From Raphanus sativus (lineage: Eukaryota; Streptophyta; Magnoliopsida; Brassicales; Brassicaceae), in the NCBI RefSeq assembly GCF_000801105.2, contig NC_079514.1:45512515-45576514 (forward strand): a DNA stretch of 64,000 nt. The letters are read 5' to 3'. Shown piece by piece: positions 1 through 13,179 of this stretch. Position numbers and translations under genes: made by a program. Under the pieces are notes generated by a model. It was not told the origin of the DNA, ran no database searches, and worked only from the letters and a program-made list of their open reading frames with translations. Within the stretch, counting starts at the first letter, position 1. Every line of letters starts with the position of its first letter.

Positions 1-202
1 TAAAAATCTAAAATCTATAGAAATCGAGTAAAAATATGTTAATTGTATTCTACATATGGTAAAATGCATATTCGACGACAGTTCCGAAAATATGGAAAGT
101 GAAGTTATGAAAATATTTGGAAATTTTATGTTTGTATATTTGAAAAATTGATTTTGTAAAAATATACACTTAATATTGACTCATTATCAGAGATGACATA
201 AA

Positions 203-400
203 AGATTTGGTAGTCTAGTGGTTAGTTAGTGTTCAGATAGCTCCTCAATCCGAGTTCGGAAGCCGATCTTGCAGTTTTGTTCTTGGTGTTTGTTTATAGC
301 AAAATCAGTGTTGTTTTGCTGGTGGGTTTGTTGTTTATGCTAGTTAGAATTGTCAAAGATGATAGCTTAAAGTAATTAATAAAATATGAGAAATTAACAA
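203..400 (+). repeat. possible tRNA-derived SINE remnant
   Basis: A box A-like motif (tagtctagtgg, 211-221) is followed about 30 bases later by a box B-like motif (gagttcggaagcc, 252-264). This spacing is that of an internal RNA polymerase III promoter in tRNA-derived SINEs. No cloverleaf can be completed, so it is not a tRNA gene. No clear target duplication was seen. Confidence 0.35.
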
Positions 401-1542
401 AATTGGCAGTGAAAATATTAGAACATTCAACAATGCCTTTATTCATTTTCTGTTTGAAATGTTGTGAGTGAGAACTATCAAACGTAAAAAAATAGATTGT
501 TCGAGAAAATCATTGCACAATTACCGTTCGTCTTAGTGTAACAGGCCAAATGTTAACATTTGAGATAATGAAAACCTCTAGAAGTGTAAGAACATAAAAG
601 ATATTCATACCACTGTAAAAAAAAAGCACATCGCTTTTAAAGGCATTAACAGTGGTATTACAACATGCATCAACAATGTCTTCAAAATTTTCCGGTTCTT
701 ATTGAATTTATCTCAATTTTTTTTAAGCGACAGATAAATAACCGAAGTTTCCTTTTTACAACTCGGTTTAATTTTGGTTACCAATTTCCACCATTAATTT
801 CAGTCTATGGTCTGGCTAATTGGTGTTTTGACCTCGGTGGTTGTTGGAACTTTAATTTAATTCTAAAGCCTGTAATGTCAATTTATTTCCAGTAAAGTTT
901 CAAACTATCTAAAGTTCTAAAGAAATTCAGTAAATTTTTCAAAACCAAAATGACTTATTTTATTTTTACCTTATTTGTTTTTCTTAAAGTCAATATTTTC
1001 ATGATTTCTAATATTTCTAAAATCATCTCTATTAATTAGAAGTTTAAAATTTTAACAGTCAAACTAAAATTTAAATTTTAATAGTTTGACGGTTATATCA
1101 GACCTTTCGTGTGTTTTAACGACTTATTTTATTGTATAGCTAAATTGTTTCAATCACAAAAAATAAGTCTGAAATTTCAGTATTAAATTATTTCATTATT
1201 CCAAAAAATCATAAACTACTTTAGTGTCTGAATCTAGATGTTCATAATACTACATTTTTCATTTCTCACAAGTAGACATAAGTTAATAACCTTATAATCT
1301 CTAAGCTAAATCACCAATCATTGTGTCACCAAACATGAACTTTAGATATCAAGTAATAATCAAAATTTAAATTAGTATTTTCTTCTTAACTAACTTATTT
1401 TTATCTAATTTTGAATAGTTTAATATTTTAATATTTTTAATAAATTTATATAAATTTTATATGGTGTTTTGGTATATTTTAGCAGCCAATATTCGAATAT
1501 TTTTAGATATTTAATATAGATTTTACTTTCAGATAATTTAAA

Positions 1543-1583
1543 ATATACATATACATATACATATATATATATATATATATATA
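1543..1583. repeat. TA/TACA microsatellite
   Basis: Simple-sequence tract of 'atacat' units passing into pure (ta)n. Tyrosine/isoleucine-rich ORFs crossing it on the minus strand are artefacts of the repeat. Confidence 0.9.
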
Positions 1584-4403
1584 AAATAAAATCCAATGCA
1601 AACTGAGCATGTAAATTTTGAGCTGAACAGATAAAAATAAAATAAAAATACCTGCAAAAAGTTTATGGATTTGATACATTTTTTTTCTTTTAAACAATCT
1701 ATACACTTGATCAAAAAAACAAACAATCTATACACAAAACTCATTGAATTCTTTTCATTTACTGATACTTCAACCAATTTGGCCTAATCAGAATGTTGAG
1801 ACCGATTTTTGTAGAAATAATGTTTTTCTCTAAATTACAAAAGAATCAGCCCACTAGTCTACACAATGAAAACGACTCACATGAGAATTCTTTTTTTTTT
1901 TTTTTGAGAATTCTTCTCGACTTCTGAAGACGCAAGAAAAAAGAAAACAACAGATCTTAACAACATGTCTTAACAACTTTCCTTGTAGAGGTAGTAGATC
2001 ACAGATGCTTTTGCAATGTGAACTGATAAGTACAGTGAAGAGTGCAACATTTATAAAGACGTACCTGGAGAAACATAAAGTTGGTCAAATGAAAAAGAAA
2101 AACATTGATCAGGCAAAATAGTTAACTTTCTCAATATGCAGTAGCAATAATATTGTCCTCAAGATAACATAATGTACTTTTTTTACAAACATAATATACT
2201 TAAAAAACATTATGTACTTGGTTGATAAAGCAAAATTAAATTAAAACCATCTATATAGTCTGATCATTGATTTGTTAATGAAAGAGAAATTTGACCAAAA
2301 GATAAACATTTTAAATGCTCATAGACTTCATGCCAACAAAATAAAGTCGTTAATATCCAGCAATTTCATGTTAGGGTCATTTAGTTTTAGAAGTTCATCT
2401 ATGTGGGAAATCTAAAGGGATAACGTATAGTCTTAGAGTCCAGCCACCGACTATTATTAGTAAACGTGCGATCCACTTCTCTTTCATTGCCATGCCTTCA
2501 TATCTCAAACTTGAGTAATTTAAACTTTAAAAAAGATGGCAACAAAAAATGACTTTTACCTTTTGAAAAGAGTATTTTCTATTCATGTAAAAATAGATAA
2601 AAGTGGTAGTTATAAAAATGATAACTATGTGATTTTAATAGACAATTCAATATTTTCAATATTTTACTTTTAACTTTTAGTAACGGTCCGACAAATAATT
2701 TGATAAAAATAAATATTATAATTTATGTAGGACTAGCCATAATATCTAAAACACCATAGACATTTTAACAAAGAAAAATCATAATTTGGATTATATGAAA
2801 TATATATATATATACTATTATTTACGAATTATTTTTTTCGCATTGAGCTCTCACATTAAAAGTTAGAGTGGCTAATATTGTTTATACTTTAATAAATAAA
2901 ATATATATTTTAGCCACAAAATAAAAACATATTTATTTTTTGATTATATAAATAAGTGACTAAAATAACACAAAATAAAAACGAGTTTATTTTTTTCATT
3001 ATATAAATAAGTGTTTTCTAATAATAATAATAAGTATTATCCAGAAATTAAAAATATCTTTTAAAAATACAATTACTGTGTTGTTGTTATCTAGAAAGAA
3101 TCTTTTAATAAAAAGTGAAAATTAAAATAAAAAAAACACATAACTAAATATTAATCAAGTAAAACTGTAAAATTATTAATTTTTATTTAATTGAAAATGG
3201 ATACTGAACTATTTTAAAGATTTATTTCTGTATAACTAGTATAGTGTACAAAGATTTTTTGAAGAAATATAATACTTAAGTATTTTTAAATGAAACATTA
3301 ATAAATAGTTTATCATTATATTCTTTTAGTTAGCAATGCATGTATTATAAGTAATTCTAAAATATTCATGTCCAAATCCGCGGTTGAAACTCTTAAAATA
3401 CTATTATTTGCGAAGATCTTATTCAATCTCTCACGTTAAAATTTTAAGCGGTTAATGTCATTTATATCCTTAAATCGTCATTATATCACGTGATAAAATA
3501 GAGAATAGAGATCAATAAGACCAGAAATCCTAATTTTTTTTTATAAATTCAGGAATCTAAAACTTTTTTGGGATTCATAAATATATAATTTTCTTCAAAA
3601 ATTTTGGGGATTTATTGTAAATGCTTTAATTATAAACATGGCTGAGGGCCAGCAATGGTAAATTAGAATGTTATGGGATAAATAAATTAGACGTGCATAT
3701 AACAAAATACTATCAATGCACTCAAAAACAAATATTAGTTCGTTAGTCAAGGGACAATAAAAAGCAACCCAACAAAAAGAAATGTTTCAAGGTTCAAAAA
3801 AAAAAAAAGAAATGTTTCAAAACTAATATGTATGGTTAATAAAATTATAAAATAAAATAATATTCCAACTACAATATGAAGAAAAGGTCTATTAATAAAT
3901 AATAACCTGCTGTCACGGGCACTGTTTCATTCCTCTGGACCGCTTCTCCTTCAAGATCTGTTCCTTCTTTCCTTCTTTTCCTCTAACCAGATTACATACA
4001 TACATACATAGATAGATCACTCCACTTCCTTACCATATCCATCCTTCTTGTCACCTATCCTACAAAAAAGAACTCTCTTTCTCTACTGTTTGGTCGATCT
4101 AAAAGACTTTTTACTTTTTTGTAAATTTTTTTTTCTTTTTTCCAAGTTTTCATTGTTGCTACTCCCAAGTGTAGGTACGCGTGTGTACTACGCAGTTACA
4201 TATGTATACGTGTTTCTCTGTCTTAAATTCATTACTGAAACTGAAACCCTTCTTTTGTTCCTCAGATTCTGCGTTTGAACAAAACCGAAACGTCTTCAAG
4301 GTTTGGCTTTTTTTTTCCTCCGAGTTTTTTTTCGTCCTTACAAAACAAAAACCTCGGATGCTATCTCTTTCCTCAAGAAAGATCCAAACTTGATTCATAA
4401 TCT

Positions 4404-4524
4404 GTGAGTGTGCTCTGTCTTATTTTTAGATTCAGGATATGAAGTCTCTTAAGCAAAAAAAAAAAAGTCTTTTAAACAAGTTATTATTATATAATAATGT
4501 TGGGTCATGAATGCATTTTTGCAG
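4404..4524 (+). other. IQD3: probable 5'-leader intron of IQD3
   Basis: A good donor (tct|gtgagtg) at 4404 and an acceptor (tttttgcag|ataat) ending at 4524 lie just before the ATG at 4551. Leader introns are common in plant genes and often raise expression. Inferred from splice consensus only. Confidence 0.55.
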
Positions 4525-4550
4525 ATAATCTGAAAAAGGAAAAATAAAAA

Positions 4551-6257
4551 ATGGGTAAGAGTTGGTTTGCTGTTGTGAAGAAGGCCTTCACTCCAAGACC
4601 TAAACAAAATAAAGATGAACAGGTCTCTCTACTGCTTATTATCATGCCTTTGAGGTATTGAAAACTCACACTGAAAATGTTTTTTTTTTGTTAAACTTTA
4701 TTAGAAGCCACATAAGGCCAAGAAATGGTTTGGCAAATCCAAGAAGTTGGATGTTACCAATCCTGGTGTAGCTGGTTCCTTGCCTAGCAGCAACACTCTT
4801 TGTGTTGCCAGAGAAGCAAAACTAAAGGAGATCGAGGAAGAACAGAGCAGACATGCTTACTCTGTGGCTGTTGCAACTGCTGCCGCCGCAGATGCGGCTG
4901 TTGCAGCTGCTCAAGCTGCAGCTGAGGTTGTTCGTCTCACTGCAGTATCACGTTTCCCTGGGAAATCAAAGGAAGAGATTGCAGCTATCAAGATTCAGAC
5001 AGCATTTAGAGGTTATATGGTAATAATAATAATACCGTTTTATGTTTTCATTGTCTTTCACATTTTTTTTAAGTTTGGTTTGGTGATGGAACAAGTTTGT
5101 TACTTTCTGGTGAAGGCAAGGAGAGCATTGCGTGCGTTGAGAGGCCTTGTGAGGCTAAAGTCTCTAGTCCAAGGGAAAAGTGTAAGACGTCAAGCCACAT
5201 CAACATTGCAGAGCATGCAAACACTAGCTAGATTACAGTATCAGATCCGTGAGAGGAGGCTCCGTTTGTCAGAGGATAAGCAGGCTTGTGCAAGAAAGCT
5301 TCAACAAAAACACAACAAAGAGTTTCCTAAAGTAAGTTAAATCCACACAAAGATCATCATTGATAGTTTCTTTAATACAAGTTTAATGATTGTATTTGTG
5401 TTTTTTTTTTAAAATAGATTGGAGGAAACTGGGAGGATAGCACATTGTCTAGGGAGAAAGTTGAAGCAAACATGTTGAACAAGCAAGTAGCAACATTGAG
5501 AAGAGAGAAAGCACTTGCGTATGCATACACTCATCAGGTACCAAACTAGTAGTACTCTTGATCTTTACTAAAGCGTCTTTACTACATTATCAGAATTATA
5601 AAACTCAAAAACTGTTGAAATATGCAGAATACGTTGAAAAACTCATCTATTTCACAAACATTCATGGATCCGAACAACCCGCATTGGGGATGGAGTTGGC
5701 TAGAGCGTTGGATGGCTGCACGACCAAATGAAAACCAGCCAGTCACACTCACACCAGACACTGCTGACAAAACCTCTTCTGCTGCGAATAGTATAGCAAG
5801 CCGTGCCAGGTCTGAGATAATCTCACGAGGCAGAAAGCCTTCGCCGAAACGAATCACACCACCGAACAGCCGGAGAATGTCAAGCCCTGGAGTGAGGAGG
5901 CAAGCCGCGAGTGGTGATGAAGACTCGAAGAGCAGGTTGAGTATCCAATCAGAACAACCCGGCAACCACCGTAGGCATAGCATTGGCGGGTCATTGCCGT
6001 CAACTAGAGACGATGAAAGCAGCATCGCTAGTAGTAGTGTCTCTCAGTCTGTTCCAGGATACATGGCGCTTACACAAGCAGCTAAAGCAAGAGCACGGCT
6101 CTCAAACCTTAGTCCTTTAGGCTCAGAGAAGACGGCGAAAAAGCGGCTTTCGTTCACTGAGTCTCCTAATAAGAAGACTGTGAGGCGGTTTTCAGGTCCT
6201 CCTAAGCTAGAAAGCAGTGGTAGCAATAAAAATAAAGATACTGGTGGTGTTGCTTAA
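4551..6257 (+). CDS. IQD3: IQ-domain (IQ67) calmodulin-binding protein, IQD3-like
   Basis: Five coding exons with GT-AG borders: 4551-4622, 4705-5019, 5116-5331, 5418-5537, 5628-6257, giving 450 residues. The protein starts MGKSWF and has a basic N-terminus (a likely nuclear/microtubule signal), an Ala-rich helix, then the IQ67 region from about residue 116 (AAIKIQTAFRGYMARRALRALRG) to about 185 with the IQ motif and flanking Arg/Leu repeats. The middle contains the family signature DPNNPHWGWSWLERWMAARP, and the C-terminus is Ser/Arg/Lys-rich and disordered with KRLSF and RRFSGPP motifs. The exon border inside the IQ motif (after GYM) is typical of IQD genes. Known for the family: calmodulin/CaM-like binding and association with microtubules, plasma membrane or nucleus as scaffolds. 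Wording and synteny with ATPQ and ABCG27 point to IQD3 rather than the close IQD2 or IQD4. The ATG follows a probable 5'-leader intron. Confidence 0.93.
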
Positions 6258-6890
6258 GCAGGAGACTGGATATAATTTAGACAAAAGTCTGCAACAGAGG
6301 TGAGATCAGATCAGAGAAGATTCTGTTGTGGCTTTTGTCTATAACAGTTTTCTTGATTTTGTTTTTGATTTTTTTGACTGCTTTAAACTTAACTATTTGT
6401 TTTGATTTTTTTATTGGTTGTTATTCGGTAATGTAACTTTCCTAATTGATAAAAAAGACAAAAATATAAACAAGTTTAGAGATTTTTCAGTGTAATGTCT
6501 CATTTTCTTCTTAAGCATTTGATGCGAGGATTCATATGAAGAAGAAACAACCTACTAAGACCATTTAGGCATTTATCATTAAAATTTGACCATGTAGCCT
6601 TAGTTCAACTAGAAAAACAGACAGTCTGAACTCTAAAGTTTAAAGAATTGATTGGTGGTCCGTAGGACAAACTAGTATTACATGATTCATACTTTTTTAT
6701 GGCTGATAGTTATGATATATTACAGACTAGAAACATTATAAATAAAAACAATTCTGAAACCAACAATTTTACCTCCTGACCCGTCCTACTAGATCTACGT
6801 CTGTCTGACAGGTACTACATATACAATGTTAAAGATTTTTTGTAAACATTTTTTTCTTAAAAAGTCTGTCTGAGGATACTATATATACGA
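6258..6890. other. IQD3 3' region, no gene
   Basis: The 3' untranslated region of IQD3 probably runs to about 6480 (T-rich with aataaa-like stretches). The rest is AT-rich spacer ending at the insertion site of the next element. No coding potential was seen. Confidence 0.6.
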
Positions 6891-8830
6891 CTAGAGGTTT
6901 GCCGGCGCTACGCGCCGGTTTTGCTAATATTGTTATGATTTATTGTTATGATTTGACTATAGTTTTATTATTTAGAACATTTCTCAACAGTATTTTAGAA
7001 AACAAAATATGTATATGATTTTATGGAATTTATTAATTTGATTGTAGTCTTTGCAAAGTTATCATGAAAGAAATTTAAGTTTAAATATATGCATGAGAGT
7101 TTGAAAGTGTAATAGCTGAATTGTTTATTATTTAATTGAAACTTATTAATTTAAATTATGATTTAGAAAATTTATAAATATGGACTTCATCTTACAATGA
7201 TTATATTAAATTAGAGTTTATACATATATATTTATATGTATATATATATATATTATGTTGTGAAAATATTACTTTTCACATTATATATATATATATATCA
7301 ATAATTAGATATGATAGTAAAGATGCCTAAAAACTTAAATTGATAAATCTATGCTAGTTATATAAACTGCATTTTTATTTATCTTTTATTTTGCGTCATC
7401 TCACTTGGAATAAGATGATTTTTTTGTCACGTTTTATACTATCAGCTTTGTATTTGTTCGGTTCAACTCGGGTTACTCTTCAGTTATCGGCTAAAATGGA
7501 ACTAAACCGATAACCCAAAGTAAATGAAATTGATCTTGTTTTTGGCTAGATCCGTAACTGAACCGATATTCTTACTTCGGATCGGGTTCAGGTTTGAGAT
7601 TTATGCCCAGACCTAGTTTTGTATATTGGGATGATGGGGAAGTGTTATAATAGTTTGATGCTTTGGACTTTCCTAGGTTGATTTCTATGAATTATATTTT
7701 GTGAGCGGTGCTTATGATGATAATTTCAAATAATCACATGTGTTATATTAACCGCTAGTTTATTCTCGCTCTGGATTTGTCAAAATTAAGAAGTTGTGAC
7801 TATATCGATTTAACCAATCAGATGTATATTGATTGTAAAGATACATTCGAAGTTGGTACAGTGTATTTTTAATCCTAAATCTTAGTATTAAATTTTTAAA
7901 AATTTTGATATTTATTGTTGTTGATTAAATTTTTTTGGATGATGTAATTATGTGGTCATCTCTATTTGTTAAGAACATTATTTAATGTTTTTTATGTTAT
8001 ATCGTAATAGGTTATAGGTTAATATATTTTGTGTTTGTGTTCTTCAATAATATGTTTTATATATAATAGTAAAGTCTCTGATGTAAAACATATTAAATTT
8101 CAATAACTTTGCATTTGTTGTTTTAAGATTAACAGTTTAACGTTATAAATTGTATTTTATTTTTTATTTGAATATAACTATTTTATTTGTTGTTGAATAT
8201 TTTATATGAATTGCATTTTGTAAGATTTTTATTTGCATTAGTTATAAGATTTTTTGATGGCATTCGTGAACTCCCATAACTCCTCTACTTTCTTAAGATT
8301 GCATGTTTTCCAGAGACGGAAAAGACGTGTAACCACCATCTGAGAGCAACAACCGAACTTCAACTTAGAAAAAAGGATGTAGGATGAAACCATTGTGGCG
8401 GTATATGTGTGTAAGGAAGAAGAAGGTTGAATCTGGTGAAGCAGGAAAAGTTTGATTATTTGCATTCCTATTTATTAGCATCTATGAAATTAGGAAAAAA
8501 GTTTTTAAAATCAACGTCATGGGAGATATCTTCAATGAAAGAGTTAATAGCCATACTTGATGAGCATGTTTCAGTGACACGGAAACGTTATAATTCAGTA
8601 AAAGTTTTGCAGGTGGAACATAGATATGAATACACGATAACAGTAAAAAAAGAAGTATGTAAAATATTAGGTTTGGTTGTCAAAAATTCTGGAATTGAGT
8701 CTCAACATCTTAATTAAATAAATTTGCATATAAATAATTTTAATGACTCAATATAAAAAGAATTAAATGATGATGACACATGACATTTTTCCTCCTATAG
8801 AGATACAAAAGTCTACTTTATTATATAAGA
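6891..8830 (-). mobile_element. non-autonomous Helitron (copy A)
   Basis: Read on the minus strand it begins TCTTATATAATAAAGTAGAC at 8830 and ends at 6891 with a GC-rich hairpin (ccggcgcgtagcgccgg) followed by a CTAG terminus; the next base is T, as expected for Helitrons, which insert between A and T without a target duplication. No Rep/helicase gene is present, so it is non-autonomous. A 96-codon ORF at about 8427-8717 on the plus strand has no family I recognise. The 5' base is contiguous with the 3' end of copy B, so B is inserted exactly at this terminus. The same family recurs at 28,454-30,805. Confidence 0.8.
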
Positions 8831-11113
8831 CTAGGGTCGGCCCGCCCTACGGGCGGGATGTATGTGTTTGTGTTAATTTTACAGGTTTGTTTTTGATATA
8901 AATTTTTTTTTTCAAGAAATCTTATGTGTATGTTTATCAAATCACTAAGGTACATTATTTATTTATTATGCATTTATAAAAATAGACAACTGTATATTTT
9001 CTTTTGAAATTTGTAAACCGTATGGTTGTATAAAGGGGCATAAGATCAGGTAACCATTTTATAACTACGGAATGTGTCTTAGACGGAAATTAAATTTTGA
9101 TTGACCGATACATAGCATATGAATGTAAAGCTCGAGTGTGTCTTCATTGTAAGGGTGAATTGTTTTTTTTTTATATTTATGATCTAAAATAGTTGTGGAG
9201 GTTTAGTCATATTGAAGATGTAAAAATAATTCTTAGTTACGGTTACGTTTGTTTATTTCATATCTTTCTACACTAAAACCACATATAACAACTGAGTGAT
9301 TTCATATTTACAAAATAGATGCTACTTGATTACAATCCAATCCTAGGAGTTGTGTACTTAGTCAATGCTGATTTTGGCCACAATTAGTTTTTCCTCTTTG
9401 CATTTAGCTTCAGTGTTTTCTTAAAGACAACTTTCCTGAAGTTTGTTAAGACTGTGCATCATATCCACCACCTGTTAGCCATAAGCAAATAAGAGTAGAA
9501 AGTAATTAGCAAATCTGCTATAACCAATGGTGCTAGATTCTTATTTCAGACACCTAACACAGGATAAAAAACAGTCTTGTAAATACCTAAAGAAACTGTT
9601 GCAGAATAAAATTGTACATGTAGCCTTCTTTCTTGGGTAATCTAGGAACATACACCTGTTTCTATAGAAACAAACTGACAATCATTTTATTTATTTAGAT
9701 AGACAGATTAAGCAATTCAAAGCCTTCATGTCATTGTTACATACCAACATCAAGCTCATAGATATATTGTAAAGGTTATGAGAATCAGTAAACACTCAAA
9801 ATACAAATAAATTCCTTTCAGTGGACAGCCATATTAATATATTATTTTCACCAGAAGAGTCTTTCAAAGACATAGCCATAAATACTCATTGCAAGTTGTA
9901 TTTATGATATTGGCCGTAAAAGCCATTTCAAAAATACAAAACTATGTTCAACTACATCAAAGAAGAAGAACAACTATTTGCTCAGAGTTCTGTATTTTCT
10001 GATAACATAGAATAACAACACAAAAATATTTTTAATTCCTCCTATTGCATATTCAAGTGTATACACAGAGAGAAAGAAAAGCACGACCTCTTTTTATGTC
10101 TCTAAATTTGTGTATGATATAGGACTTAAGAGTATTACATGCAGATTTGGCAAAAGCTATAATGTCGATGTGATCTGCTTCAACATGGCTCTCTTGGATT
10201 TTCTTCTCTCCAGCTGACATTGGGTAGTGCATACGCAAACCGCCGATGCAGCTACATGAGACACCGTTTAAGAGGCGTAAGAAGAAGTAGTGTGCAGCGG
10301 CCGAAATGTACCTGTAAAAAAAAGAATAAAAAAAAAAGAATTATACCTATAAAACAAAACTGGAAATTTTGTACTAACAATTGAACACGACTGAGAAGAT
10401 AAAAAGTAATCTATAGATAAAAAGTAATCTATTTATGGCAAACAAAGACCAAGCCAGGAATTTGGTAACAAAAACTTAACACTACAGAGACGCTGAAAAA
10501 AGTACGGCCGGAAAAAATATTAAAGCTTAACCTGTCAATCCAATAAGAGCATATTCACTCCCTGAGTTTACCACCGCATCAAACGTTCCTGGCCTTCGGA
10601 TCAGAGGAAAAAATTCTAGAATTAGCAATAACACGATCTATTACTATGGGATATAAAATATGGGAGATAAGATGAGACGAAGAGAGAAATAATCACCCAT
10701 ATTTATACCCAAACACCACCGCCTTTCAGATCGGAAAAGCATTGAAGATGACATAGTAGGGGGAGAGAACCATTCGGATTGATCACAAAGCATTTACTAA
10801 GACCGTTTCAATCAATGCGAAGAAGCGGAAACGACATGTGGTCGGCGTTGCATGATAAAGGAAGAGGACGCTCATTTCTCATCTGCAGCAAAATTAGGGT
10901 TAGAGAGGACGAACACTCTATCGGGCCAGAAACAAAATAAAACACCAAAGCCCAAACACGCATCACGCAAGTGAAGCCCATGAAGTTACCGTATTAATGA
11001 AACGTTGCGTTTCTGGAGGGGACAGATGTCACAGCGAGGTTACTCGAATTTGTGACATGGCATCCCATGTGGACACTCTAGGAGAGAAGCAAGGTCTTCT
11101 TTATAGTAATAGA
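8831..11113 (-). mobile_element. non-autonomous Helitron (copy B) with promoter-like 5' part
   Basis: On the minus strand it starts TCTATTACTATAAAGAAGAC at 11113, preceded by A, and ends with the hairpin CCCGCCC-gta-GGGCGGG and CTAG at 8831, followed by T. No Rep/helicase ORF is visible. Its 5' part (about 10,880-11,030) holds several site II-like motifs (agccca/gggcc) and a telo-box (taaccctaa) before a cag|ATG context, which looks like a captured leader of a housekeeping gene on the minus strand. The 5' terminus resembles that of the Helitron at 55,315-59,032. It sits about 400 bp upstream of the ATPQ start. Confidence 0.82.
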
Positions 11114-11516
11114 TATTAAATATTTCTCGTAAGCATTTTTTTTTCTTTAAAAGTGCATAATTCGTTCTTTGAAATTCGAAACTCAAACGTATAATTATTT
11201 TGACTAACGTGATTCCACAAAAAATATCATGATTTGACTTTTGTATTCAAAAATATATAAAAAGTTACAATTTTAAATTTGTTCCAAGTGAGGGTGTAAA
11301 GTAACTTAAAACTTGAACCTGAAAGTAAATTGGGGTGTATTATGGAAATTAAATAGTAAAGGGGCTACAATGTAAAAAACAGAAAAGAAAGGGGCGTGTA
11401 AGGGCTTTTTGAGATTCTAGGGCTTTCTTTCCCTTGGCGGATCAGACGACGTTTTTACTTCCTCTTCCTCTTCGCATTCTCCAATCAGTGTTTGTTGTTT
11501 GTTTTGGGTGAAAAAA

Positions 11517-12740
11517 ATGAGCGGAGCGGGGAAGAAAGTGGCGGAAGTGGCGTTCAAAGCGTCGAGAACGATAGATTGGGAAGGGATGGCGAAGGTCCTT
11601 GTCACCGATGAGGCTCGAAGAGAGTTCTCTAACCTCCGTCGCGCTTTCGATGAGGTCAACACCCAGCTCCAGACCAAGTTCAGTCAGGTTAGCTTAATCT
11701 CCTCCCTATTGAAATCTATATCCGTTCTAGATTATTAATCTGGATCAGATGATTCGATTTCAGATCGGTTCTTGGTGACACGTGTTCGTATTCTGTTGAA
11801 ACTCCATTAGTTGATAAGATCTATTTCATTGATCAGAGAGCATTGTTACTTGGGCCTTTGTTATCTTTACCCATTTGTTTCACTGAAGAAGTTAACTCAA
11901 TTCTTGTTGTATGTGTTGAAGGAGCCGGAACCCATTGATTGGGATTTCTACAGAAAGGGTATTGGCTCTGGCATTGTTGACATGTACAAGGAAGCTTATG
12001 ACAGTATGTTTCTTCTCCTAATCTTTATTCTTCAACCACTTCTTGTCTATCCCCCTCCTGTTTGTCTTCTAGAAATCTTCTGTTTATCAATTCCTTTCAA
12101 CTAGTTTGTGTGCTGAGTGATCAAGTGAAAATCTTTGACTTGCCTTTATTTGGATCCGATCCATATTGATATTGAAGTTACCATTTTTTTGTTGCAAGTT
12201 ATAGAAAAATATCCCATATTGAATTTTTGAGGAACGGTAAGTTTAATTTTTTTTTTGTGTGCCCTTTCTGGTTTGCTGCAGGCATTGAGATTCCTAAGTA
12301 CGTGGACAATGTTACCCCTGAGTACAAGCCCAAGTTTGATGCTTTGGTGAGGAAGAACAGCTTTTAGAAAACTCCATTATTTTGACAAGGGTCTTTTCAG
12401 CTATCTTACTCGTTTCTTTTGTGCCATGCTTCATTGTAGTTGGTGGAACTGAAAGAAGCAGAACAGAAGTCGCTCAAGGAGTCTGAACGGCTAGAGAAAG
12501 AAATTGTTGATGTTCAAGAGATAAGCGTAAGTGCCCCCCCAAATTACAAGTTTTATCTTCTACAAAAAGTTCAACCTCGCTGTGTAGTTTCTGTTAACTC
12601 TATGATTCTGATGTGTGATTACCGTCTTTATGGAACAGAAAAAGCTCAGCACCATGACTGCAGATGAGTACTTTGAGAAGCACCCAGAACTCAAAAAGAA
12701 GTTTGATGACGAAATCCGTAACGACTACTGGGGATACTGA
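11517..12740 (+). CDS. ATPQ: mitochondrial ATP synthase subunit d
   Basis: Five exons: 11517-11687, 11922-12003, 12282-12346, 12440-12526, 12639-12740, giving 168 residues, the length I recall for plant subunit d. It begins MSGAGKKVAEVAFKAS and contains IDWEGMAKVLVTDEARREF, EPEPIDWDFYRKGIGSG and EIPKYVDNVTPEYK, then a Lys/Glu-rich helical region and the C-terminus DEIRNDYWGY. Subunit d is a peripheral-stalk component of the F1Fo complex in the mitochondrial inner membrane and is imported without an obvious long presequence. All splice borders preserve frame and family motifs. The ATG follows a short A-rich leader. A Helitron insertion ends about 400 bp upstream, so the promoter is confined to 11,114-11,500 or shares sequence with the element. 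Confidence 0.96.
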
Positions 12741-13179
12741 TTCACCATGTTGTATCTCTCTGGCCTGGAAAAGAAACTCTTTTCTCTTTTTCTTTTGATG
12801 TGATTTTGTGAGAGTCGATCCATATAACATAATAAGGACCACTCCATTTACTTTGAGATATTCATTGGAGATCCAATGAGACAATGACGATAAACCCATT
12901 TGGTTTTCAGTTGTCAATGTCATAATATTGTTTGTTTCGTTCTAAAGAGAATAATAAGAGTGAAAAGATCTCTCAAAGTCGGTAAAAAAAAAGATCTCTC
13001 AAATGAACAATCTTTTGCATGTCTTCTATTAGTTCATCACAAGGAAGTACAGTTAACAGATTAATCTTAACCATTACTTGTATGGGTTGTTGATTAATCT
13101 TCAGGTTTGTTGGTGTGTTTCTTTGATTCGTGTCAATACTCCGGTTTGCATACAAGTGTTGTTTCAGGTTTCTCCTATG
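12741..13179. other. ATPQ 3' region
   Basis: The 3' untranslated region probably ends near 12,960 after 'aataataag'. No gene was seen up to the ABCG27 promoter. Confidence 0.6.

Larger units (their letters stand above)
1..4403. other. AT-rich intergenic region upstream of IQD3
   Basis: No convincing gene was found on either strand; the short ORFs are low-complexity. The stretch holds a possible tRNA-derived SINE remnant near 200-400, a TA/TACA microsatellite near 1543-1583, and a locally repeated AT-rich segment at about 2900-3015 (two similar copies, each containing 'attatataaataagtg'). The last 350 bases (about 4050-4403) are pyrimidine-rich and probably contain the IQD3 promoter and the start of its 5' leader. 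Confidence 0.6.

Noticed and set aside
8831..11113. Autonomous Helitron
   Set aside because: No Rep motif or helicase domain was found in any frame of this or the other Helitron copies.
11417..11677. Minus-strand ORF over ATPQ exon 1
   Set aside because: It is an antisense shadow of the conserved ATPQ exon.
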